8,726 nt of DNA from Acidimicrobiaceae bacterium (GCA_002703045.1 PAEG01000022.1:22173-30898), one strand, 5' to 3'. Shown: positions 1-7,453, numbered from the stretch's first letter. The notes: generated by a model from the sequence alone, not told the origin. Program-made: numbers and translations.

Positions 1-27
1 GGTGGCCTAATTTACCGTTATTACTTT

Positions 28-36
28 TGGTAGAAT
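28..36 (+). promoter_or_regulatory. Candidate extended -10 promoter for the metalloprotease gene
   Basis: The hexamer TAGAAT at 31-36 matches the consensus TATAAT at five of six positions and is preceded by TGG at 28-30, which gives an extended -10 (TGn) arrangement. A start about seven bases downstream (near 43) would leave a leader of roughly 35 bases before the ATG at 78. I see no convincing -35 hexamer at the right distance, which is tolerable for an extended -10. The leader is A-rich with only a weak purine-rich ribosome site (around 61-74). This is pattern matching only. Confidence 0.4.
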
Positions 37-77
37 AGGATTTCAACACAGAATTTCACCAAAGAAAGTAAAGAATT

Positions 78-1238
78 ATGGAGAATATAAATCCATTTGG
101 GGGTTTCCCATTTTTCGGAGACTTTGAAAGACTATTTGGTAATGCTGGCCAGGACCATTGGGGTGCTGCAAAGCAAATAGCTATCCAACTGGCAACTGGT
201 GGAGATTCAGAATCTAATGTTGATCCATCTCACCGAATCGAAATTGAGGAACTATCGCGAATTGCCCAACTTCATATTTCTGATGCGACAGGTTTGGGTA
301 TTGAAAGTGTTTCGCTTACAGCTTCAACTCGGACCCAATGGATAGATAGCACATTGCGTGATTATGAACCTTTACTTCGAGAACTTTCTGAATCCTTAAC
401 GAACAAACAGCCGACCGATACGGAAGTTACCGATCCCATGTCGGCAATGTTTAGCCAGATGATGCAACACTTAGCTCCCGTTATGCTCGCTATGACATCT
501 GGGTCAATGGTCGGGCATTTAGCTTCTCGGTCGTTGGGGCAGTATGACCTTCCTTTACCACGGGGGGAAAATTCGGAAATCTTAATTGTTACAGGCAATA
601 TCGCTACTTTTGGAGAAGAATGGAGTCTTCCTACTCAGGAGCTATTTCTTTGGGTTTGTCTTCATGAACTCTGCCATCATGCTGTGTTACAAGTAGACCA
701 TGTTCATTTAAGGCTGCAGGAACTACTACTGAACTATGTTCGTAATTTTGAAAGTAATCCTTCGGGTTTAGGGGACTTAGTTGAGGGAATCGATATGGAA
801 TCCCCATCCGCTTTTGAAGACCTTCAGCGTTCATTGGGTGACCCAGAAGTCGTGCTTGGAGTTATTCAAAGCGAGGCTCAACTATCCCTACTTCCTGAGC
901 TTCACTCCCTACTTGCGGTAATAGTGGGATACGTGGACTATGTGATGGATAAGGTCGGGGCTGGCCTCATCGGGTCATATGACCAATTAACTGAGGCGCT
1001 TCGTCGACGTCGTGTCGAAGCAGACCCATCGAACCGTTTTATTGAGCGAATGTTTGGACTTGAATTGACTCAGTCCCAATATGAGCGAGGTACTTCGTTC
1101 ATTTCAGGGGTAATAGAACGGGCTGGTGATTCTGAACTTTCAAGATTATGGGAGAAAGAACAAAATCTTCCTACTCCTAATGAGATTGAAGCTCCTGGAT
1201 TGTGGCTTGCAAGAATCGACCTACCTGACGATTCCTGA
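78..1238 (+). CDS. Zinc-dependent metalloprotease-like protein (zincin family, TIGR03624/PF10103 type)
   Basis: This is a 386-residue protein, full length for the family, starting at ATG and ending in TGA. The diagnostic feature is an HEXXH zinc-protease motif at residues 196-200 (His-Glu-Leu-Cys-His, followed by another His) in the context LWVCLHELCHH. Upstream is the segment GQYDLPLPR (154-162), which I associate with this actinobacterial family, often labelled putative hydrolase or zinc-dependent metalloprotease. The N-terminus (5-20) is rich in Phe and Gly, and 118-145 is Met-rich. There is no signal peptide and no sustained transmembrane helix, so it is probably cytoplasmic or membrane-peripheral. 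A GYVDYVMD segment at 284-291 lies where the family's second conserved block falls. The substrate is not known to me and cannot be read from the sequence. It stands alone on the plus strand and converges on the MFS gene, so it is not part of the phosphate operon. Family assignment is confident; enzymatic function is inference from HEXXH. Confidence 0.85.
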   Translation: MENINPFGGFPFFGDFERLFGNAGQDHWGAAKQIAIQLATGGDSESNVDPSHRIEIEELSRIAQLHISDATGLGIESVSLTASTRTQWIDSTLRDYEPLLRELSESLTNKQPTDTEVTDPMSAMFSQMMQHLAPVMLAMTSGSMVGHLASRSLGQYDLPLPRGENSEILIVTGNIATFGEEWSLPTQELFLWVCLHELCHHAVLQVDHVHLRLQELLLNYVRNFESNPSGLGDLVEGIDMESPSAFEDLQRSLGDPEVVLGVIQSEAQLSLLPELHSLLAVIVGYVDYVMDKVGAGLIGSYDQLTEALRRRRVEADPSNRFIERMFGLELTQSQYERGTSFISGVIERAGDSELSRLWEKEQNLPTPNEIEAPGLWLARIDLPDDS

Positions 1239-1257
1239 TAATTAGTTCAACCTTTGG

Positions 1258-2766
1258 CTAGAAAAGTCGTGGCGGACCATTGGGGTCGTCCGGCTCAGGG
1301 AAAGGGAGGAACTCTTGTGACCTCTGGGGTTCCGTTTTGTTTTGCTGAGGTTGAGTGCTGGCCTGTTCAGAGGATGTGGATTTTTCTCCGCTAATTCCAA
1401 GTCCTTCCAGCAAGGATTTTCTATTCATTTTAGAGAAATTAGGATCGTCTTTTTTACTCGAAGGGCCGTATATAAGTGAAAATCCGGCAAAACCTGCTGC
1501 AAGAGAAAGTATAAGAAATCCAAGACGAGCAGGGATAGTAAAAATGACTGGAATAAGAGCCCCAATTACCCAAAGTAGCTGGAAACGGGTTTCAAAACGT
1601 GCGAACGAACGTCCATAGTTTGCGTCAGGTGCGTCACGTTGGACTATCGAGTCAAATGCCTGTTTCCCAGCGTTGGCGGAAATTGCTACTGCGAAGCCGA
1701 CAAGTAGAGCTCCGCTGATGCCTCCGCTCCAGAGCCCTAGAAGAGTAGCAACGAAAGTGGTGAGAAGCGCCCCAAGAAGAATTCTCTCCTCATCTATTCG
1801 TGCCCGCAGCCGGGGGGAAATTGCTGATCCCGTTAGGCCACCTAGAACTCCGAAGGCAATTACAGCTCCTAGTTTGATGGCTGATGCCCCATCGGCGCCC
1901 AAATCAACTCCTAGAAGTTCTTCGTGCAACTTTGCGCCTATGGCAGTTCCTGTTCCAGAAAGGTCCAGGTCATCTGTCCCGCCCCTATAGGCAAATGCGA
2001 CTAGGAAGGTAAAGAACCCAATCATGCCTCTAAGAACGCCCATACCGGAAGCTGCTTGGACAATACCTTTGGATCGGAGTTCCTGTCGTTCTGTTTCATC
2101 TTCAGGATCGGCCGCGATCTTGACTTTTGGAAGCCTCAAAGACACTGCGGCTGCAGAGAAAAATGCAATTACGGCTAGGAGAACAGACCATTCTGGCCCT
2201 CCAATCCACTGCAGCAGAGCGGCAGGAGCTGCCCCTACGAATCCTGCGATACCTGAGAGCAAAGAGAGTCTTGAGTTTTTCTCGACAAGCTCTTGATTCG
2301 AGGAAACCGTTGTTGGGACAACGGCTGCTTTCGCTATAGCGTAACTTTTTTGGAGGATAAGAATCGCGAAGGCAAGCGGAAACAGGAATAGAGAATCTAA
2401 ATTGGTAACCATAAGAGCGGCGACGATTACTCGAAGAAGATTAATCCCAAAAATCATGATTCTCCGGCCTCCCGCATACCTATCGATAATTGGCCCAATC
2501 AAAGGACTTATGACGGCAAAGGGGGCGATCGTTAATGCGAGATAGAGGCCAACTCTCCAACGGGCAGCGCTTGGATCAATAGAGAAGAATAAAGAGCCGG
2601 CGAGGGCGACTGTAATCATTGCATCTCCAGCGGCAGAAAAGGCGTGGACGCGGCTTAACCGGACAAAAGGGGATACGGCGACCTTACGTTTTGATTTTTC
2701 GGGCGTTACCTGCTGTTCCCTATCTGTAGCTGCAGATGAATTGGCCCATTGCTCATTTTCGTTCAC
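1258..2766 (-). CDS. Major facilitator superfamily transporter, 12 transmembrane segments
   Basis: This 502-residue membrane protein starts at GTG (2764-2766) and stops at TAG. Hydrophobic stretches give about 12 helices, near residues 44-62, 72-95, 103-121, 125-150, 168-187, 193-210, 243-260, 296-315, 329-346, 349-366, 395-411 and 414-434. The loop after helix 2 carries GPIIDRYAGGRR (91-102), a form of MFS motif A. A conserved-looking block around 370-397 (FDSIVQRDAPDANYGRSFAR followed by FETRFQ) is one I recall from actinobacterial MFS proteins usually annotated only as MFS transporter. Helices 7 and 8 are separated by a polar loop of about 35 residues. The last 65 or so residues form a hydrophilic Ser/Gln/Pro-rich tail. 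No Shine-Dalgarno precedes the GTG; see the promoter and inverted repeat next to it. It lies 57 bases downstream of regX3 on the same strand, so read-through from the phosphate operon is possible. The substrate is unknown; drug or metabolite efflux is a guess. Confidence 0.85.
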   Translation of the reverse strand: MNENEQWANSSAATDREQQVTPEKSKRKVAVSPFVRLSRVHAFSAAGDAMITVALAGSLFFSIDPSAARWRVGLYLALTIAPFAVISPLIGPIIDRYAGGRRIMIFGINLLRVIVAALMVTNLDSLFLFPLAFAILILQKSYAIAKAAVVPTTVSSNQELVEKNSRLSLLSGIAGFVGAAPAALLQWIGGPEWSVLLAVIAFFSAAAVSLRLPKVKIAADPEDETERQELRSKGIVQAASGMGVLRGMIGFFTFLVAFAYRGGTDDLDLSGTGTAIGAKLHEELLGVDLGADGASAIKLGAVIAFGVLGGLTGSAISPRLRARIDEERILLGALLTTFVATLLGLWSGGISGALLVGFAVAISANAGKQAFDSIVQRDAPDANYGRSFARFETRFQLLWVIGALIPVIFTIPARLGFLILSLAAGFAGFSLIYGPSSKKDDPNFSKMNRKSLLEGLGISGEKSTSSEQASTQPQQNKTEPQRSQEFLPFPEPDDPNGPPRLF

Positions 2767-2794
2767 AGTTCAATTCTAGATCACTAATTGAACT
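2767..2794. repeat. Perfect 9-bp inverted repeat, operator-like, abutting the MFS start codon
   Basis: AGTTCAATT at 2767-2775 is repeated in reverse complement as AATTGAACT at 2786-2794, with a 10-base spacer. The proximal arm ends on the base next to the GTG start codon and shares its first bases with the -10-like TAGAAT. The arms are AT-rich and no U-tract follows on the minus strand, so it is a poor intrinsic terminator for regX3. A repressor operator, or an mRNA hairpin controlling MFS translation in transcripts reading through from regX3, fits better. The repeat is seen directly; its role is inferred. Confidence 0.55.
2773..2778 (-). promoter_or_regulatory. Candidate -10 element for leaderless transcription of the MFS gene
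   Basis: On the minus strand TAGAAT is followed by exactly six bases and then the GTG start codon. A transcript starting seven bases after the -10 would begin at the first base of GTG, that is, leaderless. Leaderless mRNAs are common in actinobacteria, and this would explain why no ribosome site precedes this gene. The -35 region is weak (ATGATC at a 17-base spacing). The element is overlapped by the inverted repeat at 2767-2794. Confidence 0.35.
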
Positions 2795-2823
2795 CGATCA
2801 TCCGAAGGTAGAAGGATCTTAAC

Positions 2824-3537
2824 TTATTTAACTTGTCTAAGAAATCTGTAGCCGACGCCTCGAACAGTATGAATCAATTTTGGATTTTTGGGATCAACCT
2901 CTACCTTCGATCGAAGACGTTTTATGTGAACGTCAAGGGTTTTCGTGTCACCGACATAATCAAATCCCCAAATTCGATCTATTAACACATCACGAGTAAG
3001 AACTCGATCTGCATTCTCAAGGAGGAGAACTAAAAGCTCGAACTCTTTGAGTGGCATTTCGACGTATTCGTTTCTAATCTGCACCTCGTGCTTATCTAGA
3101 TCAATGGATATTTCTCCCTCCTCAACTCGAACACCTTCTTTCTGTGCTTCAGAATCTTCAGTCCAGTTTGACCGCCGAAGTAACGACCTCATTCTTGCTA
3201 CGAGTTCACGCAATCGGTAGGGCTTAGTGATGTAATCATCTGCACCAATTTCTAATCCAACTACGGTATCTATTTCCTCACCTTTTGCCGTGACCATTAC
3301 TATTGGGACCCGTGAATGTGACCGGATCTCTCTACAAACATCGATGCCGGATAATTTGGGAAGCATCACATCCAGGATCACTAGGTCAGGCTTGTACTGT
3401 TCGAACCGTTCTATAGCTTTAATCCCGTCAACGGCTATATCGACTTCAAAACCTTCTCGAACTAAACCAATTTGTAGAGCTTCAATGAAACTAGGTTCAT
3501 CCTCGACAATAAGTATTTTAGGGGCGTTATTCTTCAT
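2824..3537 (-). CDS. regX3: OmpR/PhoB-family response regulator, RegX3/PhoP type
   Basis: This is a 237-residue DNA-binding response regulator, full length for the OmpR/PhoB class. The receiver domain (about 7-120) has the acidic pair Glu12-Asp13, the phosphoacceptor Asp56 in LVILDVMLP, Thr83 and the invariant Lys105 before Pro106. A charged linker (about 123-138) leads to a winged-helix DNA-binding domain ending in DVHIKRLRSKVE and the signature HTVRGVGYRF. The gene sits five bases after the kinase stop codon. GAGG lies ten bases before the ATG inside the kinase 3' end, so translation is probably coupled. By position after pstSCAB-phoU and the kinase it should activate phosphate-acquisition genes when phosphorylated. 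Naming it regX3 rather than phoP or phoB rests on the kinase-first order and actinobacterial context. I found no convincing 11-base PHO-box repeat in the intergenic regions here. Confidence 0.92.
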   Translation of the reverse strand: MKNNAPKILIVEDEPSFIEALQIGLVREGFEVDIAVDGIKAIERFEQYKPDLVILDVMLPKLSGIDVCREIRSHSRVPIVMVTAKGEEIDTVVGLEIGADDYITKPYRLRELVARMRSLLRRSNWTEDSEAQKEGVRVEEGEISIDLDKHEVQIRNEYVEMPLKEFELLVLLLENADRVLTRDVLIDRIWGFDYVGDTKTLDVHIKRLRSKVEVDPKNPKLIHTVRGVGYRFLRQVK

Positions 3538-3542
3538 ATCTG

Positions 3543-4847
3543 CTAAACCTCGTTACTAACTTGGGGTTCTATGGGTTGATTTTTGTCAGGTGCTAAATTT
3601 TCTTTAGTTATATCTTTATTACTATTCGGTAATTGGATGGTGAACGTCGTCCCAACTCCTTCATGGGACTGAACAGAGATCAATCCTTCATGGTTTACTA
3701 CCACATGTCTCACGATTGCGAGCCCCAAACCGACACCGCTGCCTGAATGGCTCCTGTCAACACAGTAAAATCGTTCGAATATTCTGTCTTGATCTTTTGT
3801 CGGAATTCCTATTCCATTATCAGAGAAGGATAGTTGGACAATATCTCCTATATTCTCAACCTTTATTGTCGTTTTTCCTCCACCTCGTTTGGAATATTTG
3901 ACACTATTTTCTAGGAGATTATAGAAGGCGGATGTTAGTTGAATGGCGTCTCCGAAAATTGTCGGAGAGTCCTCTGGAAGAATTACATTAACTTCTAGGT
4001 TCTTTTGCGCTGCAAAGGTCAGGACTCGGTCTTGTGCTTGCATGATAGGGCGCAGCAAGTCGATTTCAGAAAAATGCTCTCGTGACCCATGTTCTATCCG
4101 ACTCAGTGTTAGCAGATCATCAATAGTGTCCGTTAGTCGATCAGTTTCCTTAATTATTTTTGGGAGGATTTTTTTGACGATTTTTGGGTCGGGTTCGTCT
4201 TCTATTGTTTCTGCAAGCAAGGCTATTGCGCCTATAGGTGTCTTAAGCTCATGGCTAATGTTTGAAACGAAATCCCTTCGAATTGCTTCTAAGCGTTCCT
4301 GTTCAGAGATATCGTCAATGCTGAGGATGCTGCCGATATCTTTTCCTTCAGCATATAAAGTCTGCAGGATGAGATAGTAGGTTTTTTTTCTCGAAGTGAG
4401 GGGAGAAGCTGGGTGCGGAGTTGTATAGATATCTACCTCTCGCTCAATGATTTCGTGGCTTACTCGAGAGAGGAACATATCATCAACTGCATCGGCTACT
4501 AGCGCATCGGAATGCAATCCGGTGAGGAAGGTATCGGCGTACGGATTTTTGAAAATAGTTTCGTTATTCTGATCATAAATAGCGATGCCGTAATTGAGCG
4601 TTTCAAGTGATGAAGAGAGTCGCCTGGTATGTTTTTGTTCGGTTCTTCTTTCATCGAGAATGTGCTGAACAGCTCGATAAAGCGTTCTAGTTGCTGAAGG
4701 GACATCGGAAGAAAAGATTTCTTCTGTTTTAAGAATTTTTCGAGATAGCGAATCAATATTCTCTTTTAACTTTTGGGTATCGTTTTTCCATTTTAATAGA
4801 AACCCTAAGGACAGGAGAATAAAGATAGCTACCATTAACCAAACCAT
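3543..4847 (-). CDS. senX3: Phosphate-regulon sensor histidine kinase, SenX3/PhoR type
   Basis: This 434-residue protein has one N-terminal membrane helix (about 2-19), a charged helical region, a PAS-like domain (about 75-182), HisKA with the H-box SHELKTP and phospho-acceptor His199, and an HATPase domain. The HATPase shows an N-box at 308-316 (FYNLLENSV, Asn310 and Asn314), G1 DNGIGIP at 343-349, an F-box at 357-360 and G2 at 369-377 (GSGVGLGLA). His199-Glu-x-x-Thr203 is also the phosphatase-type motif of bifunctional kinases. There is no extracytoplasmic domain, so the phosphate signal presumably comes from inside, through PhoU and the Pst transporter, possibly via the PAS domain. A hydrophilic tail of about 28 residues follows the catalytic domain. 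AAAGGGG precedes the ATG by nine bases. It lies 55 bases after phoU and 5 before regX3. It could equally be called phoR; the HK family is certain, the phosphate role is by context. Confidence 0.92.
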   Translation of the reverse strand: MVWLMVAIFILLSLGFLLKWKNDTQKLKENIDSLSRKILKTEEIFSSDVPSATRTLYRAVQHILDERRTEQKHTRRLSSSLETLNYGIAIYDQNNETIFKNPYADTFLTGLHSDALVADAVDDMFLSRVSHEIIEREVDIYTTPHPASPLTSRKKTYYLILQTLYAEGKDIGSILSIDDISEQERLEAIRRDFVSNISHELKTPIGAIALLAETIEDEPDPKIVKKILPKIIKETDRLTDTIDDLLTLSRIEHGSREHFSEIDLLRPIMQAQDRVLTFAAQKNLEVNVILPEDSPTIFGDAIQLTSAFYNLLENSVKYSKRGGGKTTIKVENIGDIVQLSFSDNGIGIPTKDQDRIFERFYCVDRSHSGSGVGLGLAIVRHVVVNHEGLISVQSHEGVGTTFTIQLPNSNKDITKENLAPDKNQPIEPQVSNEV

Positions 4848-4862
4848 ATTTAGTGACCCCTT

Positions 4863-4890
4863 TCTATAGAATCAGATTCCGTTCAGTCAA
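4863..4890 (-). promoter_or_regulatory. Candidate internal promoter for senX3-regX3
   Basis: On the minus strand TTGACT (4885-4890) and TATAGA (4863-4868) are separated by 16 bases. TTGACT matches the -35 consensus at five of six positions; the -10 is a fair match. It lies in the 55-base gap between phoU and senX3, where a basal promoter for the regulators would make sense. One difficulty is that a start seven bases after the -10 (near 4856) would leave only about nine bases of leader and would remove the AAAGGGG ribosome site at 4857-4863. That site would then serve only read-through mRNA from phoU. Confidence 0.4.
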
Positions 4891-4902
4891 CTTCCATCGA
4901 CC

Positions 4903-5619
4903 TCATTTCTCACCTTTATCTTCGTTAGCTCGCGCTGCAGCTCTCATGGCGCCAGTATTTTCTGGCATCCAACCGTTCACAATGTAGGTAACACGTTCGC
5001 CTATATTCACAGCGTGATCTCCGATTCGTTCGTAGTACCTACAAACAAGAGCAAGCTGAACGGATAGCTGAAGATCTGGTTCTGTTGTGTTCTTATGTGA
5101 AGCGAAAATGGCTTCTACTGTGTCTTCGTTGAGCTCATCTAACCGGTCATCGATGTCATCTAGAGCTGCAGCCAGACCGGAATCACCTTCATTGTATGCG
5201 TCAATAGAAAGTCTAAAAAGGCGGGCGGCTTCTGCGCTCATTTGTTCGATTAATCCTCGCACTATTGGATCTATCGTCTTTCCATGGATCCTTCGGGAGG
5301 CTTTACATACATTCGACATAAGATCAGCTGATCGCTCTATTTCTCCATTGATCCACAAGGCCCCTGTAATTGCCCGTAGGTCAGAAGCCATAGGTTGCTG
5401 CAATGAAAGAACTTGATAGCATCGTCCTTCTAAATCGATTGACATGGCATCGATGGCATCATCGTTTTCGATAAGGGCCAGAGCTGCATCAAGATCTCCT
5501 GATAGAAGTGCATCTGTTCCTCTGACAATGGCTTCGGATACTCTTCCAGCCATGCGTACGGTCGCATTTTTTATAGCATCGAGTTCTTCGTGAAATACCT
5601 TTCTTAGCTCTTCTGTCAT
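4903..5619 (-). CDS. phoU: Phosphate signalling complex protein PhoU
   Basis: This 238-residue all-helical protein is full length for PhoU and is built as two repeats of a three-helix bundle. The first runs from about 10 to 95, with an acidic metal-binding-type helix (ENDDAIDAMSIDLEGR) and then LQQPMASDLRAI. The second runs from about 115 to 215, with DDIDDRLDELNEDTVEAIF and the hallmark block ending CRYYERIGDHAVNIGERV. Conserved Asp/Glu clusters of this kind bind iron or magnesium clusters in characterised PhoU proteins. PhoU couples the Pst transporter to the sensor kinase and holds the regulon off when phosphate is plentiful. It lies 21 bases after pstB and has the strongest Shine-Dalgarno of the cluster, AAAGGAG at 5627-5633, seven bases from the ATG. 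The C-terminal tail (about 225-238) is charged and variable. Its place between pstB and the kinase gene fits the relay role. Confidence 0.96.
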   Translation of the reverse strand: MTEELRKVFHEELDAIKNATVRMAGRVSEAIVRGTDALLSGDLDAALALIENDDAIDAMSIDLEGRCYQVLSLQQPMASDLRAITGALWINGEIERSADLMSNVCKASRRIHGKTIDPIVRGLIEQMSAEAARLFRLSIDAYNEGDSGLAAALDDIDDRLDELNEDTVEAIFASHKNTTEPDLQLSVQLALVCRYYERIGDHAVNIGERVTYIVNGWMPENTGAMRAAARANEDKGEK

Positions 5620-5640
5620 GAAGTTGCTCCTTTCAATAAA

Positions 5641-6462
5641 TTATCCAAATCTTCCAGTCACGTAATTCTCTGTCCGTTCATCCGTAGGATTGGAAAACAT
5701 AAGATCAGTTGATCCAAATTCAACAAGTATTCCAGTCCGTAGATCTGACTCTTCAGAAACTTCGACAGAAAAAAACGCTGTTTTATCTGATACTCGGGCA
5801 GCTTGTTGCATGTTATGGGTAACGATAACTATGGAATATTCGTCTTTTAGCTGCGCCATCAGTTCCTCGATCCTTCCTGTAGCAATAGGGTCCAAAGCTG
5901 AACAGGGTTCATCCATAAGAACAACATCGGGGTTTGTAGCTATGGCCCGAGCGATACACAGACGTTGCTGCTGGCCACCTGACATCCCTAAAGCCGAACT
6001 TTTAAGGCGATCCTTTACCTCATCCCACAGAGCAGCCTTCCTAAGAGAAGATTCAACGAGGTCGTCCATTTCTGCACCTTTGGAAACGTTGCCAGCAATT
6101 CTTGGCCCATAGGCAACATTGTCATAGACGGATTTAGGAAATGGATTTGGTTTTTGAAAAACCATTCCAATTCTTCTGCGGACTTCAACAGGATCAACTC
6201 TTTTATCATAAAGAGAAACGCCTCTGTATTTTAATTCACCTGTGACTCGGGCAGTAGGGATGAGGTCGTTCATCCTATTAAAACTCCGAAGCATGGTTGT
6301 CTTTCCACAGCCTGATGGACCGATGAAAGCAGTGATTTCATTAGCTTCTATATCTATGCTCACATCTCGAATAGCACGAAAATCACCGTAGTAAACATTC
6401 ACATCCGATACTTCAAAAATGTTTACGTTGTCAGTATCTTCTGTTTCAGTTTCAATAGTCAT
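5641..6462 (-). CDS. pstB: Phosphate ABC transporter ATP-binding protein PstB
   Basis: This 273-residue cytoplasmic ATPase of the high-affinity phosphate importer has all the ABC motifs. Walker A is GPSGCGKT at 48-55, Q-loop Gln103 is followed by KPNPFP (a PstB hallmark), and the signature is SGGQQQR at 161-167. Walker B is VVLMDEP at 180-186 with catalytic Glu185, the D-loop is SALD, and the H-loop is His216 in [13 protein letters not shown]. The protein ends [10 protein letters not shown], typical of PstB. The first 13 residues are an acidic Thr/Glu-rich extension. It starts at ATG 13 bases after the pstA stop, with AAAGAGAA overlapping that stop, so it is translated as part of the same operon. 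PstB dimers bind the cytoplasmic loops of PstC and PstA. Nothing in the sequence suggests loss of activity. Confidence 0.97.
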   Translation of the reverse strand: MTIETETEDTDNVNIFEVSDVNVYYGDFRAIRDVSIDIEANEITAFIGPSGCGKTTMLRSFNRMNDLIPTARVTGELKYRGVSLYDKRVDPVEVRRRIGMVFQKPNPFPKSVYDNVAYGPRIAGNVSKGAEMDDLVESSLRKAALWDEVKDRLKSSALGMSGGQQQRLCIARAIATNPDVVLMDEPCSALDPIATGRIEELMAQLKDEYSIVIVTHNMQQAARVSDKTAFFSVEVSEESDLRTGILVEFGSTDLMFSNPTDERTENYVTGRFG

Positions 6463-6475
6463 TTAGTTCTTCTCT

Positions 6476-7453
6476 TTAGTTACTTCGTTTTTTCTCAAAA
6501 TGGTTACGTAATAGAATGGCGACAAGATTCGCAAATATTACAACTACCAGCAATACAAGGATGGCAGCAGCTGTTGCCGAATTCCAATCTCCGACAAAAG
6601 CAGGTTTTTTCGCTAGTTGCGTAATCATGAGTGGCATAGCTGTAAATCGTTCACCCAATTGTTCAAGTTCAAATAGGGAACTCTTAGGGCCTAAAGAACC
6701 AAGAACGCCTCCTACTAAGATTAATGGGGCTGCTTCTCCTAACGCTCGCGCAAGAGATAAAAGCGTTCCTGTAAAGATTCCTGGTGCAGCATATGGAAGG
6801 ACATGGTGACGGATAACTTCCCATTTCGTTGCCCCAACGCCAAACCCTCCTTCGCGGAGAGCCTGAGGCACAGCGCGAATAGCTTCAGCGGAGGTAATAA
6901 TCACAATGGGGAGGACAAGTATTGCTAGGGTCGCTCCGGCAGCTGCAGTTGTTGAACCTAAATGTTTATCAAGAGAGTTCGGGTAAAAGCCGTCTAGAGC
7001 TCTGACGAAAATGGCTAATCCGAGAACTCCATATACTACTGATGGAACTCCAGCAAGATTACGAATATTAAGCTCAATAAATCGTGTGACCCGATTATCC
7101 GGTGCGTACTCTTCAAGGTAAATTGCGGCACCGATTCCGATAGGAAAGGAAAATACTACTACGAACACCCCGATCCAAAATGTTCCTCGTAGGCCTTCAA
7201 AAATTCCGTATTCGTCTGATCTGCTCTTGGCATTTCCTGTAATAAAGTCCCACCCTCTGTCGAATAAAAATCCTGTACCATCACCTAGAACGTCCCACAT
7301 GACAGCTCCAAGAATAAGAATTCCAAAGGCGAGTCCTGTTAATAAACTAAGCCGGAATACTGCTCCAGCAAAGTCGAATGATTTTCCTTGAAGGTCAGCT
7401 GCTACCTTTTCCTTGGCATATTCTGCGCCTGAATTGAGTGTTGAAAGTGCCAT
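6476..7453 (-). CDS. pstA: Phosphate ABC transporter permease PstA
   Basis: From the chosen start the product is 325 residues. I place the start at ATG 7451-7453 (protein MALSTLNSG...). It lies seven bases after the pstC stop and has AGGAA (7458-7462) four bases upstream, overlapping that stop. An in-frame TTG at 7499-7501 would add 16 residues but overlaps pstC by 41 bases, so I reject it. About six helices are visible near 33-53, 90-112, 136-152, 170-188, 222-240 and 294-315. The cytoplasmic EAA loop runs at 190-220 (EAIRAVPQALREGGFGVGAT, ending HHVLP) and contacts PstB. EEYAPDNR after helix 2 and LNIRNLAGVPSVVYG are typical of PstA. A soluble loop between helices 1 and 2 (about 54-89) and another at about 250-290 face the exterior. 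With PstC it forms the phosphate channel. Confidence 0.95.
   Translation of the reverse strand: MALSTLNSGAEYAKEKVAADLQGKSFDFAGAVFRLSLLTGLAFGILILGAVMWDVLGDGTGFLFDRGWDFITGNAKSRSDEYGIFEGLRGTFWIGVFVVVFSFPIGIGAAIYLEEYAPDNRVTRFIELNIRNLAGVPSVVYGVLGLAIFVRALDGFYPNSLDKHLGSTTAAAGATLAILVLPIVIITSAEAIRAVPQALREGGFGVGATKWEVIRHHVLPYAAPGIFTGTLLSLARALGEAAPLILVGGVLGSLGPKSSLFELEQLGERFTAMPLMITQLAKKPAFVGDWNSATAAAILVLLVVVIFANLVAILLRNHFEKKRSN

Noticed and set aside
41..60. TTTCAAC and TTTCACC direct repeat in the protease leader
   Set aside because: Spacing is 13 bases and the sequence is AT-rich; I found no reason to treat it as an operator.
2761..2773. GTTCAC/GTTCAA tandem resembling a RegX3/PhoP PHO box upstream of the MFS gene
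   Set aside because: The two GTTCA units are 7 bases apart, not the 11 bases of actinobacterial PHO boxes, and one falls across the start codon. The repeat is better explained as part of the inverted repeat at 2767-2794.
4499..4756. Same-strand overlapping frame of 85 codons inside senX3
   Set aside because: It is a shifted frame within the well-supported kinase coding region; the kinase frame carries all domain motifs without interruption.
4881..4897. GTTCAGTCAACTTCCATC as a possible PHO box upstream of senX3
   Set aside because: At 11-base spacing the second unit does not match GTTCAYC; the segment is mostly explained by the -35-like TTGACT on the minus strand.
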